64,000 nt of DNA from Desulfatibacillum aliphaticivorans DSM 15576 (GCF_000429905.1 NZ_AUCT01000009.1:124001-188000); one strand, 5' to 3'. Shown: positions 33,942 through 43,391, counted from the stretch's first letter. Numbers and translations: made by a program. The notes: a model not told the origin generated them from the letters alone.

Positions 33942-34724
33942 ATGCAAGATTTATTCAAGTTGGAAGGAAAGACGGCGGTGGTTACCGGCGGGTCCCGCGG
34001 CATTGGCTATATGATCGCCACCGGGTTTGTGGAAGCCGGGGTCAAGGTGTACATTTCGGCGCGAAAAGCGGACGCGTGCAACGCCGCCGCTGAAGAATTA
34101 TCCAAAAAGGGCGAGTGCATTTCCATTCCCGCGGATCTGTCTTCCGAAGAGGGCGTGAAAAATCTTTGCGACGCCATTAAAGAGCGCGAAGACAAATTGG
34201 ATATTCTGGTGAACAACGCCGGCGCCACCTGGGGAGCGCCCTTCGAGGAATTCCCCAACGCCGGCTGGGACAAGATATTGGGCATCAATGTCAAGGGGCC
34301 GTTTTTCATGACCCGGGAATTGATGCCGCTTTTGAAAAAGGCTGCCGATCCCGAGGATCCGTCCCGGATCATCAATATCGGCTCCGTGGCCGGATTCGAC
34401 ACCGGCGGCGTGGCTTTTTCCTACGGACCCAGCAAGGCCGCCGTCCACCAGATGACCAAAAACTGGGCCTTTCAGTTCGCCAAGGATCACATAACGGTAA
34501 ACGCCATTGCTCCCGGACCCTTCCCGAGCAAGATGATGGCCTTTTTGACCGATAATGAAGAAACCCGCAAAATGGTGGAAGCGGGAATTCCGCTGGGCCG
34601 GATCGGCACGCCGGAAGACGCGGCCGGCCTGTCGATTTTTCTGTCCTCCAGGGCCGGCGCCTATGTTACAGGCGTGATAATTCCCTTGGACGGCGGCATG
34701 CTGGTCCAGGGTAAGTCAGCATAG
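33942..34724 (+). CDS. Short-chain dehydrogenase/reductase
   Basis: A 260-residue classical SDR. ATG at 33942 with AAAGGGGAAAG upstream is chosen over an in-frame ATG 19 codons earlier. The cofactor loop is TGGSRGIG near 17, NNAG near 95, the catalytic Ser in GSVAGFD near 149 and Tyr-x3-Lys in YGPSKAA near 165; the end PLDGGMLVQG is typical. It is probably a 3-hydroxyacyl or 3-oxoacyl reductase, but family members vary widely. A good terminator follows at 34754-34800. Confidence 0.9.
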   Translation: MQDLFKLEGKTAVVTGGSRGIGYMIATGFVEAGVKVYISARKADACNAAAEELSKKGECISIPADLSSEEGVKNLCDAIKEREDKLDILVNNAGATWGAPFEEFPNAGWDKILGINVKGPFFMTRELMPLLKKAADPEDPSRIINIGSVAGFDTGGVAFSYGPSKAAVHQMTKNWAFQFAKDHITVNAIAPGPFPSKMMAFLTDNEETRKMVEAGIPLGRIGTPEDAAGLSIFLSSRAGAYVTGVIIPLDGGMLVQGKSA

Positions 34725-34753
34725 ATTTTCGCCGGAACGGTAACCATGAAATA

Positions 34754-34800
34754 TAGAGGGGGCGTCTGCGCGGAATATCCCGCAGACGTCCTCTTTGTTT
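34754..34800 (+). terminator. Rho-independent terminator after the SDR gene
   Basis: GGGCGTCTGCG pairs with CGCAGACGTCC around a short loop, followed by TCTTTGTTT. Confidence 0.78.
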
Positions 34801-34905
34801 ATGGCGGCTGGTCAATTCAAAGGCGGCATTATTTCTTCCGCCGTCCCATCATCACTTCAAAAGGCGCCCGCCGGAGGCAGCCGTTCGGCAATTCGCACTT
34901 CTGTT

Positions 34906-36261
34906 TTAAAGCTCCTCATAGGCGGTGAAGCCTTTGGGGCTTGTCTCTTTCAGGGCCTGGCGGGGTTTGTGAAAGCCTTCGTGGTCGTAAATATGCTGCA
35001 GCAATCGCTCCCTTTCGGCAGGCTCGGCGAGATAGGCTATTCCAACGGCGTGCTCTCCAATGCTCAACCCGCGCGGGTCGAAAGCCCCGTATTCGGAAAC
35101 AATGACCACGGGATCGGCGGCAATGGCCGTGGAGGAAACGCCTTCCGGGCATTTTTCAAGCACTTTGGACGCCCCCTTGCCGGTGGTGGACTTGATGGCG
35201 ATGATGGGCGTTCCCCCATGGGACAGATAGGCGCCCCTGAGAAAATCGGCCTGCCCGCCTATGCCGCTGTATATCTTGTTTGCGCTTAGGGAGTCGGCCC
35301 AGATATTTCCATGCAGGTCCACGCCGATGGCGCTGTTGACGGCGACCATATTAGGCTCGGCCGCTATATTTAACACGCTGTTGGTGACGTCGCAGGGGCG
35401 GCTTTGGACGGAGCTGTTGTAATGGAGCCACTGGTATCCGTCATGGTCGTCCGCCAGGAAAAGGGTGGAGATGCAAAAATCCCGCTGGGTGTATTTGTTG
35501 GTGGCGATGCCTGTATCCACCAGCTTCCTCATGGCCGTAGCAAACAACTCCGTATGAATGCCCAGATCCTTAACCCCTTTTTCTATCACGGCGTCGGTGA
35601 CGGCTTCGGGAACCTCGCCGATTCCGTACTGAAGCGTGCATCCGTCATGGATGTATAGCTGGGCTATCAACCGGGCGATTTTTTTCGCGCGGTCGTCCGG
35701 CTGATGGGAGGGGTTGACGGGCAGTTCATAGTCCGTGTCCAGGAGATAGTCGATGCTCTCCTCCCTGACGGTGGTTCCCAGGATAAAGGGCATGCGGGCG
35801 TTTCGTTCCGCAATGACAAGCCCGCCCCGGGCCTTGACCGTTTCGATGGCCGCGGGCACGGCTTCCACGCCGCTTCCCAGGCTGTAGTTGCCTCCGTTGT
35901 CCGGGCCGCTTACGGATATGAGGGCGACGTCGGGTTGAAGGTGCGACCTGATCTGGCGGGGAATGTCCGAAAGATGCATGAGCTGGTACATGGCCGTGTC
36001 GTTGTTTACGGCCGGCCTGGAATAGGCGCTGTTAAAGATGACCCGGTGGGTTATCCGGGCGCATGTTTCCAGGGAAAACAAGGCTTCGATATCCCCCAAA
36101 AGAAGCACGCCAAGCAGCTCGACGTCCTGAATGGAATCATCGGAGGCCAGGCGCTTCAACAAAACCTGGGGCGTGGATGCGTTTCCCGCGCAATAGATTC
36201 TGCTCCCCTTTGGGATGGTTGCGCTGTTGACAGCCTCTTCAACCTTGGCGACATGTTTCAT
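34906..36261 (-). CDS. Acetyl-CoA hydrolase/transferase family CoA-transferase
   Basis: A 451-residue family I CoA-transferase of the 4-hydroxybutyrate/butyryl-CoA:acetate type. Visible: IYCAGNASTPQVLLKRL, ISVSGPDNGGNYSLG near 130, LQYGIGEVPEAV near 220, LGIHTELF with the expected catalytic Glu near 240, and GGQADFLRGAYLSHGGTPII near 345. ATG at 36261 (GGGGAAATACACT before it) is preferred; 36276 is possible. It would activate an acid by moving CoA from acetyl-CoA or another acyl-CoA, which avoids ATP use. It is divergent from the TetR gene of the glycyl radical operon and may activate the product of that operon. Confidence 0.9.
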   Translation of the reverse strand: MKHVAKVEEAVNSATIPKGSRIYCAGNASTPQVLLKRLASDDSIQDVELLGVLLLGDIEALFSLETCARITHRVIFNSAYSRPAVNNDTAMYQLMHLSDIPRQIRSHLQPDVALISVSGPDNGGNYSLGSGVEAVPAAIETVKARGGLVIAERNARMPFILGTTVREESIDYLLDTDYELPVNPSHQPDDRAKKIARLIAQLYIHDGCTLQYGIGEVPEAVTDAVIEKGVKDLGIHTELFATAMRKLVDTGIATNKYTQRDFCISTLFLADDHDGYQWLHYNSSVQSRPCDVTNSVLNIAAEPNMVAVNSAIGVDLHGNIWADSLSANKIYSGIGGQADFLRGAYLSHGGTPIIAIKSTTGKGASKVLEKCPEGVSSTAIAADPVVIVSEYGAFDPRGLSIGEHAVGIAYLAEPAERERLLQHIYDHEGFHKPRQALKETSPKGFTAYEEL

Positions 36262-36521
36262 AGTGTATTTCCCCATTGAGTTATTGATGTGTGATTGGAT
36301 GCGTCATGCATTATAGCCTTAAGAAGGCATCCTATCAAGATTTTAGGTCCCTGGGGGGCGTGGGCGTTTGCGGGGAGGCGGCGTCGATTTTTTTGGCGCT
36401 CTTTTCCTGTTAACAGAGCATTTGATTTGTATACAGCTAAGGCAGCTTTTTGTCTTTATTTAATTATAACCAATAATTTCGATTTTCTATTAGAATTTAT
36501 ACAGACGATTAAATATACTTC

Positions 36522-36568
36522 TTGACATGAAGGGGTCTGGCGCCTTATGAATTAGAGCAAATGCTCTA
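36522..36568 (+). promoter_or_regulatory. Promoter and operator of the glycyl radical operon
   Basis: TTGACA (36522-36527), 18-base spacer, TATGAA (36546-36551). A perfect palindrome TAGAGCA-AA-TGCTCTA (36553-36568) covers the expected start of transcription and touches the ribosome site AGGAGG of the TetR gene. This is the layout of self-regulation by a TetR repressor. Confidence 0.65.
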
Positions 36569-36578
36569 GGAGGTTGCT

Positions 36579-37214
36579 TTGCTCGCACGCGCTCAAAAAA
36601 ATCAGGCAAGGGGAAATTCCACACGGACCGCCATCATGCGGGCCGCCACCGAATTGTTCGCCCAGTCCGGCTACAAAGGCACCCCGATCAGGGCTATCCT
36701 GAAAAAGGCCGGGGTTTCCATGGGGTCGTTTTACCATCACTTCAAAGACAAGGCCGATCTCTACATCTCCATAGCTGATGAGGGCAGCCTGGCTGTCCGG
36801 CGCTTCATGCGGAGCGTGGGAGACTTTGAAACCGGAGACTCCCTGAATGACCGGGCCTGGAGTTTTTTCCGGGCTTACATCCAGGCGGCGGCCAAAAACG
36901 ACTCCATGGTGCTTTTGTTGATTTCGGAAAAGGAAACCCTGCCTGAAAACATCAAGACAATGATGGAAGACGAAATCGCCCGGCACCGCAGGGATCTGGA
37001 GCAGGGCCTTATGGCCGGCGTGGAAGCCGGACTGTTGAAGCCCATGGACGCGCGCATGGCCTCGGAGGCCATTGTGGGCATGGTGCTCCATATGGTCAGG
37101 GTTTATTTTACGGACCCCTCCGTGGAAATGGAGGACGTCATCAGCGCCCTGGCCCGCTCCACCGTGGGGATTATTCGCTCCATGCCGGGCCTGAACGGGG
37201 ATGACGGCGTGTAA
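36579..37214 (+). CDS. TetR-family repressor of the glycyl radical operon
   Basis: A 211-residue regulator. TTG start with AGGAGG six bases ahead. The helix-turn-helix lies at about 15-60 (TRTAIMRAATELFAQSGYKG, then IRAILKKAGVSMGSFYHHFK). The remaining residues form the ligand-binding helices. It is the first gene of the operon: the first glycyl radical enzyme starts 35 bases after its stop. The palindrome covering its promoter is the likely operator, so the regulator and the enzymes should be released together when a substrate or its CoA ester binds. The ligand is unknown. Confidence 0.9.
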   Translation: MLARAQKNQARGNSTRTAIMRAATELFAQSGYKGTPIRAILKKAGVSMGSFYHHFKDKADLYISIADEGSLAVRRFMRSVGDFETGDSLNDRAWSFFRAYIQAAAKNDSMVLLLISEKETLPENIKTMMEDEIARHRRDLEQGLMAGVEAGLLKPMDARMASEAIVGMVLHMVRVYFTDPSVEMEDVISALARSTVGIIRSMPGLNGDDGV

Positions 37215-37249
37215 CGGGGACGGGATGCGCTTCCGCCCAAGGAGGGATC

Positions 37250-39649
37250 ATGCAGACGGACGCCAGACAGCTAAAGGAAAAACTCACGGTAAAGGCCGTG
37301 CGCAATGTGCGCCGGGGTTATGAAAAGGACGAGGCTTCCCGGGGCATGTACCGGCCCGAAGTCAAGCTGGACCTTGCCAGGAGCCGCCTTTTGACCAAAT
37401 CGTATAAGCAGACCGAAGGCGAACCCATGGTGCTCCGGCGCGCCAAGGCCATCCGGAGCATCCTCTCCCGCATGCCCATTTACATCCAGGACTGGGAGCG
37501 GATTGTGGGCAACAACGTGTCCACGCCCAACGGCATCTATTTCGGCATCGACATGAACTGGCGCAGCGTAAAAAGGGTGGTCTCCGGCGAGGAGGGCAAA
37601 ACCCTTTTGGACGACGCGGGCCGGGCCGAACTCGCCCAATTGGTCGCCTACTGGGAGGGGAAATCCCTTTCCGACATTCAAAAGAACGTCTTTTCCGGGG
37701 ACATTTTGAAATACTGGAAATACGAGGGGACCTTTATCTGGACCCATTGGTCCGAGTTAGGCATCCCGGATCATGAAAAGGTCCTGGCCGTGGGATTTAA
37801 TGGCATCATCCAGGAGGCCAAAGCCCGGCTGGAGGAGATCGACCGGACCGTGCCCCCGGACTATGTGGACCAGAAGGAATTTCTGGAAGCCGTGATCATC
37901 GCCCTGGAGGCGGGCATTACCTTCGCCGGCCGCTATGCGGCTTTGGCCCGGGAGCAGGCAAAAGAGGCCCAGGCCCCGGAAGACGGAAAACGATTGCTGA
38001 AAATTGCGGAAATCTGCGACAGGGTTCCGGCGCAACCGGCCAGGACTCTGGAGGAGGCCCTCCAGTCCTTTTTCTTCGCCCACATCATCCGTTATATCGA
38101 ATACTCCAGCGTGGGCATCGGCGTGCGTTTCGACAAGGTGTTCGGCCCCTTTCTGGAAAAGGACCTGGCCGGCGGAGCGATCGCCCGCCAGGAGGCCCTG
38201 GAATTGCTCAAGCTCCTGTGGGTCAAGTTCAATGAACTGGGGATGATATACTCGCCCCTTCTTTCCGCCGTGTACGGGGGCGCGGCCACGGTCCAGGCCA
38301 TCACCCTGGGCGGCGTGGATGAATACGGCCTGGACGTGACCAACGAGATGACCCATCTGGTCCTTGAAACCGCGGAATTCATGCAATCGCTGGAGCCCAG
38401 CATCTGCCTGCGGTATCACGACCAAACGCCGGACGACCTGTTGTCCAGGGCGGTGGACGTGATCCGCACGGGTGTGGGCTATCCGTCGCTTTTTAACGAC
38501 AAAGCCATCCTTCCCATGCTCAAAGGCTGGGATGTGCCGGAAAAAGACGCCCGGGACTACGGCGTTAGCGGCTGCGTGTATATGGAGCTTCCGGGAAAGA
38601 ACATTGTCCGCCGGGCCTATGGAGGCATCCATCTGCCCAAGGTGCTTTGGTGGGGCCTGCACCAGGGGGTGAATCCATTAAACGGCGAGCAGTACGGCGC
38701 CAGGACCAGGGATCCCCTGGCCTTTACTTCCGCGGAAGACCTCATGGACGCCTACCTGGAGCAACTGGCCTTTTTCATGGAGCGGTTCGTCAAAATCGAA
38801 AACACCTGCCGGGCTTTGTACGAACGGTATCTTCCAAGGCCGTATTTATCGGCCATCACCCAGGGCTGCATCGAGCGGGGCCAGGACTGCCGCAAATGGC
38901 AGTATCCCTCCATTGTCCACGACATCTGCATTGTGGCGGGCGCCTCCAACGTGGCGGACGCCTTAACCGCTGTGGACCAGGTCGTCTTTAAGGACGGGAA
39001 AATCTCCATGCAGGAGCTTCTGGACGCCCTGGCCGCCGACTGGGAAGGGCATGAACACGTGCGGCGCCTCATGCTTAACGCTCCCAAGTACGGCAACGAC
39101 CATCCCGAAGCCGACGCCTGGGCCCAGCGGGTCCATCACGGGACGGCGGAGGTCATGGCCCGGTTTAAAAACCGCTTCGGCTACGCCTGCCGGGGGGATG
39201 GAAGCGCGGTCTCCGGCACGTACGGGGCGGCCTTGATGTGCCCGGCCACGCCTGAGGGCAGGAGAAACGGGGAGGCCTTTGCCGACGCCACCCTGAGCCC
39301 GGTGTTCGGAGCGGATCAAAAAGGCCCCACGGCGGTTTTGAAATCCGCGTCCAAAATCGATACGCTAAAGACATACAACCACCTGTTGAACCAGAAGTTC
39401 TCCCCGGACATGCTTTCCGGAGACATGAAAGAGGTCTTCATGAATTATATCCGGGCCTGGGGGGACCTGGGAATCAGCCACATCCAGTTCAATATTGTGG
39501 ATCGTGACACCTTAATAAAAGCCCAGGAAAACCCGGCCCAATACCCGGACCTCATCGTGCGGGTGGCCGGATACAGCGCCTATTTCGCCGACCTTTCCAA
39601 GGGGCTGCAGGACACCATCATCGCCCGCACCGAGCAGAGTTTCCAATGA
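37250..39649 (+). CDS. Glycyl radical enzyme 1 (PFL-like fold), atypical active site
   Basis: A 799-residue glycyl radical enzyme. The radical loop RVAGYSAYFADLSKGLQD places the radical at Gly774, 25 residues from the end. The thiyl Cys is Cys442 in GVSGCVYMELPGKN. In eliminase, dehydratase and decarboxylase relatives the motif is Cys-x-Glu, the Glu acting as general base; here that position is Tyr444, with Glu only two residues later. PFL itself has Cys-Cys, which is absent, so pyruvate formate-lyase is excluded. There are no small subunits as in benzyl- or alkylsuccinate synthases. The stop overlaps the activase start (ATGA). The reaction is therefore unknown. The second copy at 40591 shares the same substitutions. 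Confidence 0.93.
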   Translation: MQTDARQLKEKLTVKAVRNVRRGYEKDEASRGMYRPEVKLDLARSRLLTKSYKQTEGEPMVLRRAKAIRSILSRMPIYIQDWERIVGNNVSTPNGIYFGIDMNWRSVKRVVSGEEGKTLLDDAGRAELAQLVAYWEGKSLSDIQKNVFSGDILKYWKYEGTFIWTHWSELGIPDHEKVLAVGFNGIIQEAKARLEEIDRTVPPDYVDQKEFLEAVIIALEAGITFAGRYAALAREQAKEAQAPEDGKRLLKIAEICDRVPAQPARTLEEALQSFFFAHIIRYIEYSSVGIGVRFDKVFGPFLEKDLAGGAIARQEALELLKLLWVKFNELGMIYSPLLSAVYGGAATVQAITLGGVDEYGLDVTNEMTHLVLETAEFMQSLEPSICLRYHDQTPDDLLSRAVDVIRTGVGYPSLFNDKAILPMLKGWDVPEKDARDYGVSGCVYMELPGKNIVRRAYGGIHLPKVLWWGLHQGVNPLNGEQYGARTRDPLAFTSAEDLMDAYLEQLAFFMERFVKIENTCRALYERYLPRPYLSAITQGCIERGQDCRKWQYPSIVHDICIVAGASNVADALTAVDQVVFKDGKISMQELLDALAADWEGHEHVRRLMLNAPKYGNDHPEADAWAQRVHHGTAEVMARFKNRFGYACRGDGSAVSGTYGAALMCPATPEGRRNGEAFADATLSPVFGADQKGPTAVLKSASKIDTLKTYNHLLNQKFSPDMLSGDMKEVFMNYIRAWGDLGISHIQFNIVDRDTLIKAQENPAQYPDLIVRVAGYSAYFADLSKGLQDTIIARTEQSFQ

Positions 39650-40551
39650 GACGGACAGGGACGATTTTCAATGTACAGCGTTTCTGCACCCATGACGGCC
39701 CGGGCATCCGCACCACGGTCTTCTTCAAGGGCTGCCCCTTGCGGTGCAAATGGTGCTCCAACCCGGAATCCCAGAAAATGGCGCCCCAACTCATGGTGCG
39801 GCCCTCCAAGTGCACGGGGTGCGGGGCCTGTGCAGCCGCCTGTCCGGTAGGGGCTGTCGTATTGCTTCCGAACCGGCCCGCTCAAACCCGGTGGGAAGAT
39901 TGCACCCACTGCTTTTCCTGCGTGGACGCCTGCCTCTACGGCGCCCGGGAGGCCGCCGGCCGCGAGGCGAGCGTGGACGAGTTGATGGAGGAAATCCTGG
40001 CGGACCGGGTTTTTTACAAAAATTCCGGCGGAGGGGTCACCCTATCGGGCGGAGAGCCTCTTCTTCAGCCCCAATTCGCCGCGGAGCTTCTGGCCCGGTG
40101 CAAGGAAGAGGGCCTGCACACGGCGCTGGAAACCTGCGGCCACGCGCCCAAGGATGCCGCCGCCCAACTGGCCCGGAGCCTGGACCTGGTCCTTTTTGAC
40201 GTCAAGCAATTGAATCCGCTTAAACACCGGAAATACACGGGCATGGACAATAACCGGATATTAAGGAACCTGGAGTTTTTTTCCAAAAACACGGAAACCT
40301 GGCTCAGGGTCCCCTTGGTGGCGGAAGTCAATGATTCGGAAGACCACATGGAGGCCCTGGCCAATCTGGCGATTAGACTGGGCGTTCAAAAAATCTCCCT
40401 TTTGCCCTACCACGAGGGCGGGGCGTCCAAGGCGGATCAGATCGGCCTGGAATACCCCATCCCCGGCGCCAGCAAACCGCCGGACGATCACATAAAGCGC
40501 CTGGCGCGCATCGCTTCGGATTTGGGCATAGAGGTTTCCGTCGGGCATTAG
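39646..40551 (+). CDS. Glycyl radical enzyme activase (radical SAM)
   Basis: A 301-residue activating enzyme. The radical SAM cluster motif is GCPLRCKWC (Cys30, Cys34, Cys37). It is followed by an insert with two ferredoxin-like [4Fe-4S] sites: CTGCGACAAACPVGA and CTHCFSCVDACLYGA near 65-105, the form typical of activases for non-PFL glycyl radical enzymes. SGGEPLLQPQFA near 132 is the SAM-binding GGE motif. It abstracts hydrogen from the Gly of the partner enzyme. It lies between the two enzyme genes and overlaps the first by four bases, so a single activase probably serves both. Confidence 0.95.
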   Translation: MRRTGTIFNVQRFCTHDGPGIRTTVFFKGCPLRCKWCSNPESQKMAPQLMVRPSKCTGCGACAAACPVGAVVLLPNRPAQTRWEDCTHCFSCVDACLYGAREAAGREASVDELMEEILADRVFYKNSGGGVTLSGGEPLLQPQFAAELLARCKEEGLHTALETCGHAPKDAAAQLARSLDLVLFDVKQLNPLKHRKYTGMDNNRILRNLEFFSKNTETWLRVPLVAEVNDSEDHMEALANLAIRLGVQKISLLPYHEGGASKADQIGLEYPIPGASKPPDDHIKRLARIASDLGIEVSVGH

Positions 40552-40590
40552 GTTTTTTTTCGGAATATTCAAGACAAAAGGAGTCAATCC

Positions 40591-43002
40591 ATGGCAACGC
40601 ATCCTCATCAGGAAAAAAATGTCCGGGACCATTTGGTCGTCAAAACCGTGCGCAACATCCGCAAGCACGGGGGTAGGGAAGAGGACGCGGACAAGGGCAT
40701 GTACCGCCCTGATATCCGCCTGGACCTGGAGCGCTCCATTCTCCTAACCGAATCCTACAAGGCCACGGAAGGGGAGCCCATGGTGCTGCGGCGGGCCAAA
40801 GCCCTGGACCACATCCTTTCCAATATGACCCTTTATATTCAGAACTGGGAAAAAATCGTGGGCAACAACGTGGCCACGCCTCAGGGCCTTTTTTTCGGCA
40901 TCGACATGAACTGGCGGAGCGTGCGCAGGATCGTGGACCAGGATGAGGCCAAAACCCTGCTGGACGACGAAGGCCGCAAAACACTGGACGAGCTCATCGA
41001 ATACTGGAAAGGAAAATCCATGAGCGACATCCAGCAGAAAATGTTCACAGGCCCGGTCCTGGAATGCTGGCAAATTCCCAAGGGCGGCGCCGGAACCTGG
41101 TCCCACTGGTCCGAGCTTGGCGTGCCGGATTACGAAAAAGCCTTTGAACTGGGGTTTTCCGGGCTCATCAAACAATGCCGGGCCCGGCTTGTCGAAATCG
41201 ATCAAACCGTGCCCCTTGACTACGTGGATCAGAAGGAATTTCTCCAGGCCGTGATCATCTCCCTGGAAGCCGTGATAAAATTCGCCCGCCGTTTTGCGGC
41301 CCTGGCCTGGGAAAAAGCCGCCCAGACCGATGATCCGGCTGATCGGGCGCGTCTGGAGGCCGTCGCCAAGGTGTGCGACAGGGCGCCGGAGCGCCCGCCC
41401 GAAACCCTGCACGAGGCCTTGCAATCTTTTTTCTTCATCCATGTGGTGCGCTATATTGAGTTTTCCACCCTGGGCATCGGGGTGCGTTTTGACAAGGTGT
41501 TCGGCCCTTATTATAAAAAGGATCTGGAAGCCGGACGCATCGCCCGCGAGGAGGCCCTGGAGCTTTTGCAGCTGTTATGGCTCAAGTTTCACGAACTGGG
41601 CCTGATATACTCCCCCACCCTGTCCGCCATTTACGGGGGCGTGGCCGCACTCCAGGCCATTTGTATCGGAGGCGTGGACGAGACGGGAAAGGACGTCACC
41701 AATGAAATGACCTATCTGGTCCTGGATTGCGCCGAAAAAATGCGCTCGCCGGAGCCCACCATCGCCTTGCGGTATCATGACGGGACGCCCCGGGAACTGA
41801 TATCGCGGGCCGTGGACGTGATTCGTACGGGAGTCGGCTACCCCGCCTTTTTCAACGACAAGGCCATCCTCCCCCTTCTGGAACGCTGGGAGGTTCCCCT
41901 GCATGACGCCCGGGATTACTCCATTTCCGGCTGCGTTTACCTGGAACTGCCGGGGAAGAATATTTCCCACCGGGCCTATGGCGGATTCATTTTGCCGGCG
42001 GCCCTTTTGTACGCATTGTCCCAGGGGAGGGACGCGGCCGGAAACCTGGTGGGCGCGCCCACTCCCGACCCCATGGGGTTCGCCGGCATCGAAGACCTCA
42101 TGGACGCCTACGAGGAGCAGGTGCGGTATATGTTCCAGCGCTTATGCACCATCGAAAACACCTGCCAGACCCTGTACGAGCGGCATCTGCCCCGGCCATT
42201 CTACTCCGCCCTCCTGGAAGGGTGCATTGAAAAAGGCATGGAAACCAAAAAATGGGGCTATCCCTCGCCCGTGGCGAACATATGCATCGTCCTGGGGCCG
42301 GTGAACGTCTCCGACGCCATGGCCGCCATCCAAAAAAACGTCTTCGAGGAAAAGACCGTCGCCATGGAGGACCTTCTGGCCGCCCTGGCCTCCAATTGGG
42401 AGGGCTACGAACACGTGCGGCGGCTCATGATCAACGCTCCAAAATTCGGCAATGACGACGACTATGCCGACAGGCTGGCCGTGGAGGTTCAACACCGGAG
42501 CGCGGCGGCCATGGAAAAAGCCAAGAACCGGTTCGGCGTCTCCTGCCGGGGCGACGGAAGCGGGATTTCCGCCACCTACGCGGCGGGGGCCTTCCTGCCC
42601 GCTACGCCCGACGGCAGAATGGCCGGGGAGCCTTTGTCCGACGCCACCCTGTCTCCGGTCTTCGGCATGGATAAAAAAGGCCCCACCGCCGTTTTGAAGT
42701 CCGCCTCAAAAATCAGCACAAAAGAGACTTTCAACCACCTTCTCAACCAGAAATTCCTCCCCCAGGCCTTGTCCGGGGACATGAAGGAGGTTTTCATCGA
42801 TTACATCCGCTCCTGGGGCGACCTGGGCGTCAGCCAGATCCAGTTCAACGTGGTGGACCCCCAAACCCTCCTGAACGCCCAGGAAAATCCGGAAGAGCAT
42901 GCGGACCTCCTGGTGCGGGTGGCCGGATACAGCGCTTATTTCGTGGATTTGTCCAAAGGGCTCCAGGACTCCATCATCGCCCGCACGGAGCAAAATTTCT
43001 GA
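40591..43002 (+). CDS. Glycyl radical enzyme 2 (PFL-like fold), paralogue of enzyme 1
   Basis: An 803-residue enzyme closely similar along its whole length to the one at 37250 (I judge well over half of residues identical by eye). The radical loop RVAGYSAYFVDLSKGLQD puts the radical at Gly779. The thiyl Cys448 is in SISGCVYLELPGKN; Tyr450 again replaces the catalytic Glu of the Cys-x-Glu class. The conserved Tyr in two diverged paralogues shows that it is functional rather than a mutation. An AAAGGAG ribosome site precedes the ATG and the gap to the activase is 39 bases. Retaining both copies suggests two related substrates, or a heterodimer, as inference. Confidence 0.93.
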   Translation: MATHPHQEKNVRDHLVVKTVRNIRKHGGREEDADKGMYRPDIRLDLERSILLTESYKATEGEPMVLRRAKALDHILSNMTLYIQNWEKIVGNNVATPQGLFFGIDMNWRSVRRIVDQDEAKTLLDDEGRKTLDELIEYWKGKSMSDIQQKMFTGPVLECWQIPKGGAGTWSHWSELGVPDYEKAFELGFSGLIKQCRARLVEIDQTVPLDYVDQKEFLQAVIISLEAVIKFARRFAALAWEKAAQTDDPADRARLEAVAKVCDRAPERPPETLHEALQSFFFIHVVRYIEFSTLGIGVRFDKVFGPYYKKDLEAGRIAREEALELLQLLWLKFHELGLIYSPTLSAIYGGVAALQAICIGGVDETGKDVTNEMTYLVLDCAEKMRSPEPTIALRYHDGTPRELISRAVDVIRTGVGYPAFFNDKAILPLLERWEVPLHDARDYSISGCVYLELPGKNISHRAYGGFILPAALLYALSQGRDAAGNLVGAPTPDPMGFAGIEDLMDAYEEQVRYMFQRLCTIENTCQTLYERHLPRPFYSALLEGCIEKGMETKKWGYPSPVANICIVLGPVNVSDAMAAIQKNVFEEKTVAMEDLLAALASNWEGYEHVRRLMINAPKFGNDDDYADRLAVEVQHRSAAAMEKAKNRFGVSCRGDGSGISATYAAGAFLPATPDGRMAGEPLSDATLSPVFGMDKKGPTAVLKSASKISTKETFNHLLNQKFLPQALSGDMKEVFIDYIRSWGDLGVSQIQFNVVDPQTLLNAQENPEEHADLLVRVAGYSAYFVDLSKGLQDSIIARTEQNF

Positions 43003-43045
43003 AAGGAGGCGGAAACGAGAACCCCGCACCAGAATCATTGGGTTT

Positions 43046-43391
43046 TCAAGCGCCCGCCTTATAAATGAAGTACCTCCCCGGCTTGACCGTGGAAGGGACG
43101 GGAACGGACTCCCAGCTTGCATGCTCCAGGGGAAGGCTGGAAAACATTATCCCTCCGGGGACCATCATGGCGTGGATATGGGGGACGGCCAGGGCGGCCA
43201 GCTCCAGGCTGGATTCCAAATCGGTGGTGGACATTTCGTAATGGGCGAAAACCGCAGACCGGTTTAGTTTTTTGGCGGCCTGGGGCGCGGTGGTCAGGAG
43301 GTCTCCCAGGAAAATCATGTCTTCGGGCGGCGTGCTCCAGGCAATCCCTTTGGGCGTACATCCTGCGCATAAAGCTGTCCAGCTTACTCAT
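43046..43391 (-). pseudogene. Broken SAM-dependent methyltransferase (internal deletion)
   Basis: Reading the minus strand, ATG at 43391 begins MSKLDSFMRRMYAQRDCLEH, the N-terminus of a roughly 200-residue class I methyltransferase family. In another frame the same strand continues TPPEDMIFLGDLLTTAPQ and ends GRYFIYKAG, the C-terminus of that family. The middle, which would carry the SAM-binding glycine-rich loop, is absent. The two parts meet within a GC-rich stretch near 43325-43345, as expected for a deletion with frameshift. Family assignment is from memory of its conserved ends. Confidence 0.6.

Noticed and set aside
37250..43002. Naming the two enzymes pyruvate formate-lyase
   Set aside because: PFL needs two adjacent cysteines; both proteins have a single Cys followed by Val-Tyr. 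The fold is shared, the reaction is not.
37250..43002. Alkylsuccinate or benzylsuccinate synthase, tempting in an alkane-degrading lineage
   Set aside because: No genes for the small iron-sulfur subunits occur beside them, the chains are shorter than those alpha subunits, and two copies share one activase. I cannot align the active-site loops securely without a search, so this is rejected as the preferred call only.
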